27,569 nucleotides of DNA, from positions 1 to 27,569 of the forward strand of contig WFME01000019.1 of assembly GCA_020137815.1 (NCBI GenBank), read 5' to 3'. This DNA is from Hormiphora californensis. Taxonomy: Eukaryota > Ctenophora > Tentaculata > Cydippida > Pleurobrachiidae. Shown here piece after piece: positions 12,127 through 20,999 of this stretch; the stretch's first letter is position 1, and the number at the start of each line of letters is the position of its first letter. The notes below the pieces were generated by a model that was not told the DNA's origin, ran no database searches, and saw only the letters and a program-made list of their open reading frames with translations. The translations under genes were made by a program, and so were the position numbers.

Positions 12127-12412
12127 GTGAAGTTGGACCTGTATCCCATATGTGGTACCAGAAACAAGATTGTCTAACGAGAACTTAACTTCATCCAACC
12201 CCTGTCAAGAAATAGAAGATTAAATAATGTCAAACTTTAGATTGTACTAATTCACCAACCTGTGTGATTGGGATAGTAATGTTATTCCACGTATCAGAAA
12301 CTACCGCCCTTTGTTCCATCTGAACCACTGAGATAGCTAGATAGTCCATAGACAGTTGAGTGGGCAGTCCCCGCTGTGCTAAATCGATCCTGCTATCAGT
12401 CACTTTGAGAAC
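12127..12412 (-). CDS. FN3 domain exons (12412-12260 and 12201-12127) of the minus-strand gene
   Basis: Two phase-0 exons separated by a 58-bp intron. Splice sites on the minus strand are ACCTGCAG / GTTGGT and TTCTTGACAG / GTAAGC. They encode DYLAISVVQMEQ, SDTWNNITIPITQ and then LDNLVSGTTYGIQVQLH. The L-x-x-L-x-x-[GS]-T-x-Y-x-[IV]-x-V core is the FN3 F-strand signature. The last strand lies in the next exon. The first exon may also carry the end of a linker after the previous FN3. These internal exons have exact lengths in codons (51 and 25), which supports the model. Confidence 0.75.
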
Positions 12413-12496
12413 CTGCAGGTGTTAGGTGATGAAGATTATTTTGCAGTTTCAGTATTTACTGATACAGACTGGCTGAATAATATCTTAGTGTCTTAC

Positions 12497-12910
12497 CTCG
12501 TGTGATTGAAGCCGGTCAATAACAGTCATTGCCTCAATCACCCTCACTTCTCCCTGTACCCCATCTCGCCCCTCTGTAGCCACACTGACCACATACACTG
12601 TTCCCTCTTGCAACCCTTCCACAGTAACATCTCCTTCATCCACTAACATCGATAACTCCTCGCTCTCTCCATCTGGCTTTACCCGGATCCGGTAGGAGAA
12701 TGGTGCCCCGGGGGCGGTGTGGAGAGGTGGGGAGAAGGCGAGGGAGATTGAGGTTGAGGTTAGGGAGGTGAGGTGCAGTGAGGTTACAGGGGAGGTCAGG
12801 GAGGTTTTACAGGTAACCACTGGAGATGGAGCAGAGAATCCTGCATCCGGGAACTGCTTATCGTCGTATATCTGCAGAGATAATGCAGTAGTACTGACTA
12901 GGACTGCTAT
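12497..12910 (-). CDS. FN3 domain exon of the minus-strand gene; upstream exons missing
   Basis: Acceptor AAAATTTTCAG, donor GTAAGA, phase 0 at both ends, 138 codons. An N-terminal segment (IAVLVSTTALSLQIYDDKQF) precedes a clear FN3 module: SPVTSLHLTSLTSTSISLAF, PFSYRIRVKPDG, VTVEGLQEGTVYVVSVATEG. Because the exon begins with a splice acceptor, the gene must start further right on this strand. What lies there instead is CT-rich DNA (12940-13020) followed by an RGS-locus copy on the opposite strand. The next minus-strand coding sequence is the signal-peptide exon at 16395-15960. The two parts may belong to one secreted protein, but that link is inference. Confidence 0.75.
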
Positions 12911-13020
12911 CTGAAAAATTTTCTTTTTAAACTCCCCCCTTTCCCTAATTTCTCTCTCTTCTTCTCCTTCTCTCTCTCTTTCTCTTTTCTCTCTCTCTCT
13001 TTCTCTTTTCTCTCTTTTTT

Positions 13021-13990
13021 TATCCCACCTACGAGAAAGGGCCCCATAACAAATAGCCCCCCATAGTCAGTTCCCCCCAGGGTGTGTGATCACTGTTTTC
13101 ATTTTTCCCTTTTTCGTGGCTGCGGTCTGAAAGAGCTTAAAGCGCACTTTAAATGTTTTGGGGTTCCCCTTTCGCACACATAATGGTCGCATGCTGTTTT
13201 CCTGTAGTACTCAACACAAAACCCCCCCCGAGGTGAAACGGCTTTATCGATTGATTTGAGATTTTCTGAATCTCAATCACCCCCACAAACTTAAACCCAA
13301 ACAAAACCGTCCTTTCACCCCTCTTTTGTCTCCAAGTGGGGGTTGTTAGTGGGTTTTTAGCTTTGAATTTTAAAGAGGTGTGTACAATAAAGAAAGGATG
13401 GGTAAACATAGGTATGGGGTTAAAAAGTTAATTAGAAGGTTATAATATTCAGTAGAGGAATAAAAATGAAGTTTCCCCCTAGCCCCCCCCCCGGGGGGCC
13501 CCCCGGGGGCCCCCCCTTCCCCAAAGGGATTCAAAAGAAGAGAGGGTTTTTAAGGAGGGAAAACCCCTTTTTGGGGAAAACCCAAAGCTCTCTCTTTCTC
13601 TTCTTCTCTCCCTTTCTCTTCTCCTCTCTTTTCTTTTTTTTCTTGTCAAAATATATCTTCCTTCTTTTTGATGTGTTATATTTTTTAGAAACCCCCTCTT
13701 GAAAGCCCCCAAAATTCCTATCTCCTTGTTTTCCCTGCCTTTTTAAATTTATTCCCTTTTTTGAATCCCGGACAATTGAAAAACTATAGTTTCTGTTTCC
13801 CCCCATTGTATTTTGTTTCAAGATTTTCCTTTCCCTAGTAGTAAGGTTGTGTTAGGCATGTATCTGCATTGAAGATCAGCAACTTGTGTCAATAAAATGC
13901 CTGGCTTTTTCGCAAGCCCCATTCCCTTTATTGGAGGGGAAATAGAGTTCATTCAGCACAGGCTTTTCTCCCCCGGGGGATAAATTAAGT
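13021..13990. repeat. Degraded copy of 2222-4640 with homopolymer-biased differences
   Basis: The sequence follows the first copy step by step but at much lower identity than the adjacent part after 13990. Differences are strongly biased to homopolymers: alternating CACAC or CTCTC motifs become runs of C or T. Where copy 1 has a pure CT tract this copy has G/C blocks (13483-13517). I see no gene. It probably reflects poor consensus quality rather than biological divergence. Confidence 0.65.
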
Positions 13991-14157
13991 CCGAAAAAAC
14001 ACACTGAAGAAGATCCTGAGAAAACCTTGTGAAAGCACACACTCCCTCACCAAAAAACACCCCTACAACAATATTATTCCATTTCTACGCGCCAGGCTTC
14101 TAACCCCTTCCCTTTCTCTCTCAGAACCCCTTCTAACCCCTTTCCTTCCTCTCTCAG

Positions 14158-15950
14158 AACCCGCAACAAACGAACCAGTTTTCTCCCGTGGTAGGAGAGT
14201 ATTCTCGGATAGCGGATTGGGCTAAAAGTTTTGATAAGCTACTAGAAGATCCAGATGGAGTGGCGTGTTTCCAAGATTTCCTAAAGAAGGAGTTTGCTGA
14301 GGAGAATATAAAGTTTTGGTTGGCGTGCCGAGATTATGAGGCTCTTACTGACTCAAAACAGGTAAGGCTGATAACATAGAGTGATTAGGTGATTGAGTAA
14401 TTAACAATGCCAAGATGCTGTGAATTGTTGCCTTGCTCGACCCTGTAGGGTTAGAACATAACAAGTGATTATTAGTAATTAACTCAACACCATAGAGACA
14501 GGAGGAAGCGAATAGAATATTATCAGAATACCTGGTATCTGGAGCACCTACACCAATTAACATTGATGCTGCGGGCAAGGATGAAGTAGTCCGGAACAGT
14601 GCTGCTGCCCCTTCCCATCTCTTTAAATCCTCACAGAAACAGGTGAGCCGTGATGAATAATGATAATCTCAATCAAAATAAAGCTGAGGTCATATATGAT
14701 ATATATATTAGGTTGTCCAGTAAAGATTTTCGTTTGGCTTTTATGGAAAAATGTTTTGAGATAGAGCAAAATGGACTTCACCATCGTTTTTCTCACGCGA
14801 TTTTGGATCGAAATATCATGCCTGATATCGGTATATGAATGTTCTGGGGTCTCAGCAGGCTATTTTCTCTACCCCACTCTTGTTGCTGCTGTTCGGGGTT
14901 ACCAAAGTTTTTTAAAAGCTACCCTAAGAAAACTGGTACAGTATTTTTAGCTCCCGTGGTGCTCAATCGATAGCAAATAGTCTAAGGATGAGATATGTAT
15001 GCGATTTTAGGCTCTAGGTGTTGACTTATAACCTCTAGAACAGTTAATGTATCATAAAAAAGCGAAAAAGCGCAAAAAAATGGGGCCTGCTTCACGGGTG
15101 TTTTCGAAAACGCCAATAAATCACTTTTTAAGTCAACCAATCACATAATTGGGTTCACTAAGTCTTAGGACTGACTTAGAACTATCTTTTACTGCAGAGT
15201 TTTTTATTATAAGCCAATCCTGATGAGACCCGGAAGTGAAAGTTTCTAATTTTGACCAAAACTTTTTGAAGGCCCATTGCTCAGTGACAAAATAAAGATA
15301 GGATGTTTTATTACATCTTGAACGATAGGTAATTGTCCAATGAACAAGATTGATGCAAAAAAACATCACTCCGGTACCATTTTTAAGAAGTACAGCAGCT
15401 TTAGTACTAAAACTCGAAAATCGTGATTTTCCATATACAGCGGCAACAAGAGTGGGGTAGAGAAAGTAGCCTGGTGGGAACCGAGAACAGCCATATATCG
15501 ATATCAGGCATAGTATTCCGATCCAAAATCGCGTGAGAAAAACGGTGGTTAAGTCCATTTTGCTCTATCCCAAAACATTTTCCCATAAAAGCCAAACGAA
15601 AATCTTTACTGGACAACCTAATATATACATATAGTGGTCTTGATTTCACACACTGTAGTCTCAATTATGTCTCTAGACTCATTCTCGGGATATATATCAC
15701 TGTTTATGTACTGACATGTCTCAACCAGCAACTATTCAACTCCCCCAGATTTACAATTTAATGATGTTCGGCAAGTACTGGGAGTTTACCCGCTCAGAAG
15801 ACTACCTGAACCTGCTAGAACAGGAGAAGTTAGGGAAGACACCGTTATTCCGGCATTCTGGGGTCCCTGGGAAGGATGGGAAGAGGAGGAATGTTATTGG
15901 GAGTGACAGTTCAGCCAACTCTCACAGAGGAAACAGGAAAGTCTTTGGAG
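14158..15950 (+). pseudogene. RGS domain exons 1-3, second copy (3'-truncated gene)
   Basis: Exons at 14158-14361, 14496-14642 and from 15749 repeat the RGS domain of copy 1. Exons 1 and 2 differ from copy 1 only at synonymous positions (for example AAG/AAA, GCC/GCG, AAT/AAC, GTA/GTC). Exon 3 keeps the expected helix MFGKYWEFTRSEDYLNLLEQ, so this is the better-preserved RGS domain of the two. The domain is complete, but the downstream RBD and GoLoco exons are absent. Homology stops at about 15959, inside what would be the end of exon 3. The acceptor of exon 2 is weaker here (CAACACCATAG versus CACTTTCCTTAG). Intron 2 has grown from 169 to 1106 bp by a transposon insertion. It could be an allele placed in tandem by assembly rather than a true pseudogene. 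Confidence 0.7.
14697..15627. mobile_element. Mariner-like non-autonomous element with about 195-bp inverted repeats
   Basis: The termini TTAGGTTGTCCAGTAAAG (from 14708) and the reverse complement ending at 15621 lead into arms of about 195 bp with a few percent divergence. The TTAGGTTG start with TA-rich flanks resembles mariner/Tc1 termini. CATATA flanks both sides (14691-14696 and 15628-15633) and is single in the empty site at 5341-5346 of copy 1. The interior (about 14900-15410) has no recognisable transposase; a 141-residue minus-strand frame shows no DD(D/E) signature. It therefore looks like a large MITE. Confidence 0.8.
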
Positions 15951-15959
15951 TAGGAAGAA

Positions 15960-16395
15960 ATATTTCCAGATTGGAGTACAGTTGTGGTTGCACAATCTGG
16001 GCATTCTTGACGGTGGTATGCTGTGACCACAGGAACATGCCCGGAATAAAGGTCCCTGTCCTGGCATTGTAGAGCTGTCCCAATAACTTGCTTCCTCTTT
16101 CCGTGTTCTCCATCTCCAACAGATCAAACTCTCGAACTGAATTCTCTGCAGAAGATTTCAGAGGACCTCCACCCCGAGCTATGGTTCTGCAACGAGCACT
16201 TCTCCGGTGATAGTACTTCCCTTCTGGGCATGATTTTAACACTGGCTCCTCCCCCTCTCTCTCACATTGCCAATACTTATCAGGGCCGAGGGAGGAGTCT
16301 GCAGCCAGCCTTTTAAGTCCTTTGGGGCATTTGAATGATGGGGAATCCTCTGCTAATGTGAACCGCAGTAGGAGGAATAGAACAAGAGTAAACAT
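15960..16395 (-). CDS. Secreted protein N-terminal exon: signal peptide, chitin-binding-like module, start of SNTX-type MACPF-like domain
   Basis: The ATG at 16395 gives a typical signal peptide (MFTLVLFLLLRFTLAEDS); an in-frame ATG at 16461 lies upstream but would bury the hydrophobic core. A Cys-rich module follows with FKCPKG, KYWQCEREGE, LKSCPEGKYYHRRSARC, resembling the CBM14/peritrophin-A pattern. Then comes EFDLLEMENTERGSK and LGQLYNARTGTFIPG, which resembles the conserved start of the SNTX (stonustoxin-like) family MACPF/CDC-type domain. Such homologues occur in many non-venomous animals, so no toxicity is implied. The coding sequence runs into the RGS-copy junction at about 15959, and the remaining pore-forming-type domain is absent. 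The FN3/coiled-coil/PAN exons further left on this strand may be its C-terminal part (inference). The SNTX assignment rests on a short segment only. Confidence 0.6.
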
Positions 16396-16461
16396 AATTA
16401 AAGGTGAAAGTAAAGAAGGAAGAGGGGTCGCTATACGCGTGTATTTGACATCTGCTGTCAC

Positions 16462-16821
16462 TCAATTCGCTTAGACCGAGCAGTCTAAATCTTAATTAAC
16501 ACCTCTCCATCTGGTTAATTACGTTAGGGCTCCTTCAAGGTCAAATGATCTACTGTAATATCTGGTTGAATATGTCATGATTTTCAGCTATATCATCAAG
16601 TGATAACAAATTCAATCGAAACCCACCAAAATAGCGGTTTCATTGCATTAACCACAGTTTTGGTTAGTGTGACCAGCAAGATTTGGTACAACATTTCAGT
16701 TCTTGCTCTCTCCCCTTGCATTTTGCAACACTTTTCGCTGCTCTCATTGTACTACCTAGTTACACGCTCCCCTGTACTGCACAGTGCACGCAATTATAGT
16801 GAACTTGTAATCTGAAGGGGT
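16462..16821. other. Intergenic region 5' of the secreted gene and of the retrotransposon ORF
   Basis: The two coding regions diverge here. It probably contains the promoter of the minus-strand gene and the 5' end of the retrotransposon. I could not identify a TATA box, a target duplication or the exact element boundary. Confidence 0.5.
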
Positions 16822-18912
16822 ATGGCAGGTGCTGTAAACATCAATCAGAGACCAGCTAGAACGCCCCCAACACCCAAGGGAGCTATTTATGATCTGTTTG
16901 CTTCTGATTCTCCACTCATCACAAGTAAGGCGCAGTTGAAGCAGAAGATTACTACAATCGACCTGCATGACGTGGTTCTTGCTTTGCATCTCAACACCCA
17001 CTCCAATTTCGGATTAGTGACCCAACTCCAGAACAAGGTTTGTGAACTGGAGCAACAAGTAGTGGAGTTGAAGAAGGATGTGGAGGTTCTCAAAGAGAAG
17101 ATAGCTGTGCCACCACCACCTCCCCAGCAGGATCCGCATCTAGAGGATCGTGTTTTGGCCCAGGACTGCCTTTTCTCGTCGAGAAACATCACCAAACATA
17201 TTCTTATCGGGGACTTTAATTTCCCCCTTGTTAATTGGCCTACTTCTTATCCTCGTAATCGTGTAGAGGAGCTATTCTTATCCTATCTCTTGAGTGACCT
17301 TGGTCACACCCAGCTTATTAGCTCCCCTACACATTGCAAAGGACGTACACTTGATCTAATGTTTACTAATGATCCAGCGTGTGTCACTGATATCAATGTT
17401 CTTGATCAGCATAGTTTCTGTTTTAGTGATCACTTCCCAGTGTCATTTACGATAAATATTGATGTCGGTGACACTCGTCAGGCTCATAGAAAGATTAGAT
17501 TATATGACAAAGGGGACTATGAGAACATGTCGGCTGATCTTAGCTTCATTGACTGGGCGGCTGAATTCAGTGGTGATATCAACTATAATGTAAATAGATT
17601 TAACACCATTTTGTACAGTCTCCTAGACAAGCATGTACCTTCCAAGGCTGTCAAGCCTATTCTTCTTCCCATCTGGTACGATCATGAATGTGAGAGTGCT
17701 AGAGTGAGAAAGGAGAATCTTAGAAATAGGTGGAAGGAATCTAAATCTCCGACCGACTATGACAATTACAAAGCTGCTAGAAGTCATTTCAAGAATGTGT
17801 GTAACTCTAGTTCTAGGTTGTACTGCGATGTTGATGATTGTGACGTAGTTAGTAGGAAATTTTGGAGACAAGTCAAAGTTACTTCCAAGTCGACTAGGAT
17901 ACCTCCCATTGTTAACAATGGCGAGGTGTTCAGGTCCGATTTGGAGGATCAAGCCAACCTTTTCAATCAGCACTTTGCCTCCAATTTTTCCGAACCAAGC
18001 AGCTACGACATTGATGTTAACAGTAATAACCACACCGTTGTTTGTGATTTCTCAGCTAGCTCTGTGTACAACGTCTTATCTAAACTCAATGCTCGTAAGG
18101 GACCTGGTCCCGATGATCTTCATAGTATTATTTTCAAGAGATGTGCGGGATCCCTGGCACACCCGCTTTCTTTACTTTTTGGTCAGGCATACAGCGGCGG
18201 TGGACTTCCGGCTATCTGGAAGTCTGCCAATGTTGTCCCTGTCCATAAGTCTGGAGATAAGAGGGATGTCCGGAACTACCGCCCTATCTCTTTGACTTGC
18301 ATTGCGAGTAAAGTTTATGAAAGAATTGTCACACAACGCATACTTGACCACTGCTACGACAAAATTGACAGTCGACAACATGGTTTCTTGCCTGGGAGGT
18401 CCTGCTTGACCCAGCTAGTCTCTGTATTTGACGACCTAGTTCTAACCGACAATGACAAACGTACTTCAGACCTTATATATTTTGATTTTAGTAAAGCTTT
18501 TGATTCCGTTAATCATGATTTAATTTTGTACAAACTTAAACATACTTTTAATATTGATGGCAATATGCTTGCTTTTATTCGTAATTACCTCTGTGATCGC
18601 ACCCAGAGAGTGGTTGTTGGCGGGAAATTCTCTTCTAGCCTCCAAGTACTATCTGGTGTCCCACAGGGCAGTATTTTAGGTCCCTTATTATTTGTTTTAT
18701 TTATTAATGATATCACTGAATGTGTGCATGGTGAGTGTAAGATGGCCTTGTATGCTGATGATCTGAAACTCTGGGCTAAGATCGCTAGTATGCAGGATCA
18801 CATTGACATGCAGGTATCTGTGAACAATCTTCATCAATGGTCAATCATGAACAAAATGAATTTTCATCCGAATAAATGCAAAGTTGTTTTCTACCCGCTC
18901 AGCCAGGTGTGA
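16822..18912 (+). CDS. CR1/Jockey-type non-LTR retrotransposon ORF: coiled coil, partial endonuclease, reverse transcriptase
   Basis: 696 codons. Residues 1-95 contain a coiled coil (about 65-95, LQNKVCELEQQVVELKKDVE) and a Pro-rich stretch, as expected for the start of an ORF1 protein. At about residue 126 the sequence becomes the C-terminal half of an APE-type endonuclease: GDFN at 130-133, LDLMFTN, SDH at 202-204. The N-terminal catalytic half is missing, so an internal deletion has probably fused ORF1 to ORF2 in frame. The reverse transcriptase follows: GPDDLHSIIFKRC, YRPISLTCIASKVYERIV, motif A FDFSKAFDSVNH (about 553-564), SGVPQGSILGPLLF, and the catalytic YADD (644-647). The ORF ends in TGA at 18910, a frameshift relative to the next ORF. 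The element should be immobile on its own. CR1/Jockey-group placement is from motif wording only. Confidence 0.85.
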   Translation: MAGAVNINQRPARTPPTPKGAIYDLFASDSPLITSKAQLKQKITTIDLHDVVLALHLNTHSNFGLVTQLQNKVCELEQQVVELKKDVEVLKEKIAVPPPPPQQDPHLEDRVLAQDCLFSSRNITKHILIGDFNFPLVNWPTSYPRNRVEELFLSYLLSDLGHTQLISSPTHCKGRTLDLMFTNDPACVTDINVLDQHSFCFSDHFPVSFTINIDVGDTRQAHRKIRLYDKGDYENMSADLSFIDWAAEFSGDINYNVNRFNTILYSLLDKHVPSKAVKPILLPIWYDHECESARVRKENLRNRWKESKSPTDYDNYKAARSHFKNVCNSSSRLYCDVDDCDVVSRKFWRQVKVTSKSTRIPPIVNNGEVFRSDLEDQANLFNQHFASNFSEPSSYDIDVNSNNHTVVCDFSASSVYNVLSKLNARKGPGPDDLHSIIFKRCAGSLAHPLSLLFGQAYSGGGLPAIWKSANVVPVHKSGDKRDVRNYRPISLTCIASKVYERIVTQRILDHCYDKIDSRQHGFLPGRSCLTQLVSVFDDLVLTDNDKRTSDLIYFDFSKAFDSVNHDLILYKLKHTFNIDGNMLAFIRNYLCDRTQRVVVGGKFSSSLQVLSGVPQGSILGPLLFVLFINDITECVHGECKMALYADDLKLWAKIASMQDHIDMQVSVNNLHQWSIMNKMNFHPNKCKVVFYPLSQV

Positions 18913-19654
18913 GGCTACTTGGGGCCAGCTCCCTTGCTTCCTCCACTCGTATGTCCTTGGTGATGTTGTCCTTGACAATGTTACTGTTCAAAGGGACCTG
19001 GGTGTGTTAGTCAATAACAAGCTTTCATGGACTGACCATACCGAACACATTCTTCAGCAATTCACAGACAGATTTAACTTAGTTCGGCGTACTACTCATT
19101 TCATCAACAACACTAACCAGCGCCGTATCCTTTTCCTCACTCTGGTACGATCACTACTCGAGCATTGTTCCCCCGTTTGGGCTCCCCAATCGGTAGGTTT
19201 ACTTGATTCGTTAGAAGCTGCTCAGAAGAGGTCTATCAAGTGGGTACTAGGTGTCTCTCATCTCACTAGCTGGAGTGATCAAACTTACCACAGCCACCTT
19301 TCTACCCTGAGTATTCTACCCATTCACCTTCAACTCAAGTACAATGACATGAAACTTATGTATAAGGTTATGACTGGTTTAGTACCTGTGATACTTCCAA
19401 ATTACCTGTATATCAAGTCTCTCGACGATGTTTCCTACACTACTAGATCCAATAAGGATATCATTGACAACACCGACTTTACTACTTTATGCTGTACTGT
19501 CAAACCTTCTAGTGCTGTTTTCCGGAACAGCTATTTCTATCGTTCTTTCTCCTATTGGAACTCCCTCCCAGTGTCTATCAGACAGTCACCCACTTTCCCT
19601 ACTTTTTGTCATCGACTTAAATCTCACATATTTACTTCTTTTTCTAGTTCCTAG
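18884..19654 (+). pseudogene. Frameshifted C-terminal part of the non-LTR reverse transcriptase ORF
   Basis: Family-like sequence begins at about 18950 (YVLGDVVLDNVTVQRDLGVL), continues with NNKLSWTDHTEHI, VRSLLEHCSPVWAP and AQKRSIKWVLGV, and ends with YWNSLPVSIRQSPTF near the TAG at 19652-19654. These are the thumb/connection and C-terminal motifs that normally follow the YADD domain in CR1/Jockey-group elements. The frame differs from the preceding ORF, so a small indel between about 18890 and 18950 splits the original ORF. The initial Met is a by-product of the shifted frame. Confidence 0.85.
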
Positions 19655-20303
19655 CCTTTGCCCCTTCCCCTTAACCTTGTTTTCAGCATGCCTGGTACCC
19701 TTCCCAGCAGCTCTCCATGGTGGCGGTGGACCTTCCACCTCTTATCTCCCTTTCCATCTCCTAGCCGGCGACCCTTCTTCAACTTCGGAGCAGTGCAGTG
19801 GTGTTTGAGCAAGATGGTTTTGTTTAAGAACACTCTTGTAATTGGACTATTTATGACCCCTATATATAGCTAAACTCTAACTTGTTCTCTAGTTTTACCA
19901 GTAGATTGATTCTAGTATATTAATTACACTTGAGTGGTTTTTATAGATTTATCATATTTGTTATCATGACCTTTTTATAAACTTTTGAGTGTTGTGTGTG
20001 TGGTGTGAGTGAAAGAGTGTGTATGTGTGTGTGTGTGAGTGAGTGAGTTTGTGAGTTTGTAAGATGTATACATTAGTTTTTTGATCCATTTTTAACTTCT
20101 AGAGCTTTAAGAAACTTTTTACTCTCTATTTAATTTATTACCTTTTGTAGTGGAGTATGAAATATTTATTATTAAGTTATTATTGGGTGCCACCTGTCAT
20201 TGTGGCGAGTATGCTACGTTGGTGGAGCCCGTGGACGGTGATATTTAACGATCCATTGACTTTGTCACATACCTGTTCTAAATGTTTTCCCGATAAAAAA
20301 AAT
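19655..20303 (+). mobile_element. Retrotransposon 3' UTR ending in a short A run
   Basis: Non-coding, AT-rich sequence after the ORF with a (GT)n/GAGT simple-repeat patch (about 19993-20060). It ends near an A8 run at about 20296-20303, a plausible 3' terminus for this class. No target-site duplication could be recognised. Confidence 0.5.
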
Positions 20304-20570
20304 ATGATAAGGTGTTCGTGGTGATATTAATCCGGTGTTGAGGGTGGTATCAGAGAAGGATGGTATAATTGTCGGACCCCGATTCACCGGCTCCAGGTAC
20401 AAAACATAATAATAATCGCCCTTAGGATTAGCTAAAATTCGGGGTGGTTTTTATAAACTTACATTTTTGAGCTGATGATGTCTTTCCAGATCGAAGGAGG
20501 CTGATATTTTTAGGTGTCTTCCCGCATCTCCCACAGGACCCAGGTGTTTTTTCGTCGTCCTCAGGTGAAG
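20304..20570. other. Non-coding stretch with a pogo-like terminal motif
   Basis: GTCGGACCCCGATTCACCGG at about 20373 resembles the ends of the small element at 21735-21830, but I found no matching inverted partner. Nothing else is recognised. Confidence 0.4.
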
Positions 20571-20998
20571 ATGTCTGTGGGAGAGAGAGATAGTTTATAA
20601 TCTAGATGACTGGGAGAGAGAGAAATAGTTTATAATCTAAATGTCTGTGGGAGAGAGAAATAGTGTATAATCTAGATGACTGGGAGAGAGAAATAGTTTA
20701 GGGGAAACTCTAACTGAATGGCATCCCATTAATGGGATCCCATCAACAGTAAAACTCTAACTGATAATGGACCACAGTGATGGTTCTTTCTCTGTATTCT
20801 CTCTGTGTGCGCGCCCGTGCCCGGGCATGCCCAATGTACTGATTGATTGATTGATTGACTGTCTACAGAGAGAATACAGAGAAAGAACCATCACTGTGGT
20901 CCATTATCAGTTAGAGTTTTACTGTTGATGGGATCCCATTAATGGGATGCCATTCAGTTAGAGTTTCCCCTTATAATCTAGATGACTGGGAGAGAAAA
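20571..20998. repeat. 33-bp tandem array, alternating two unit types, interrupted by a MITE
   Basis: Units alternate between ATGTCTGTGGGAGAGAGA... and ATGACTGGGAGAGAGA..., each continuing AATAGTTTATAATCTAGA. Four units precede the MITE at 20701-20970. The interrupted unit resumes at 20971 with TTATAATCTAG and a further partial unit. Confidence 0.85.
20701..20970. mobile_element. Harbinger-like MITE with perfect 106-bp arms
   Basis: The 106-bp terminal inverted repeats (20701-20806 and 20865-20970) match perfectly by eye around a 58-nt loop containing (GATT)n. Termini are GGGGAAACTCTAACTGAATG. TTA flanks both sides (20698-20700 and 20971-20973), and the neighbouring tandem units show the empty site GTTTATAATC with a single TTA. 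A 3-bp TTA duplication fits the PIF/Harbinger superfamily. No coding capacity. Confidence 0.9.
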
Positions 20999-20999
20999 A

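Larger units (their letters stand above)
12925..15959 (+). repeat. Second, partial copy of the 5' RGS locus
   Basis: It is co-linear with about 2127-5690. The correspondence runs from the CT tract through unique sequence (2230-2911 with 13030-13720; 4310-4630 with 13730-13990), then at near identity over 4630-5345 with 13990-14697 and over 5345-5690 with 15633-15959. It lacks the 2912-4277 foldback and has an extra inverted-repeat element in intron 2. Homology ends near 15959, where minus-strand coding sequence of another gene begins. Confidence 0.85.

Noticed and set aside
15133-15558. 141-residue frame inside the mariner-like element, considered as a transposase
   Set aside because: No helix-turn-helix or DD(D/E) motif, too short, and it overlaps the terminal inverted repeat.
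16396-16461. Upstream in-frame ATG as start of the secreted protein
   Set aside because: The extra 22 residues precede an excellent signal peptide beginning at the second Met, so the downstream start is more likely.
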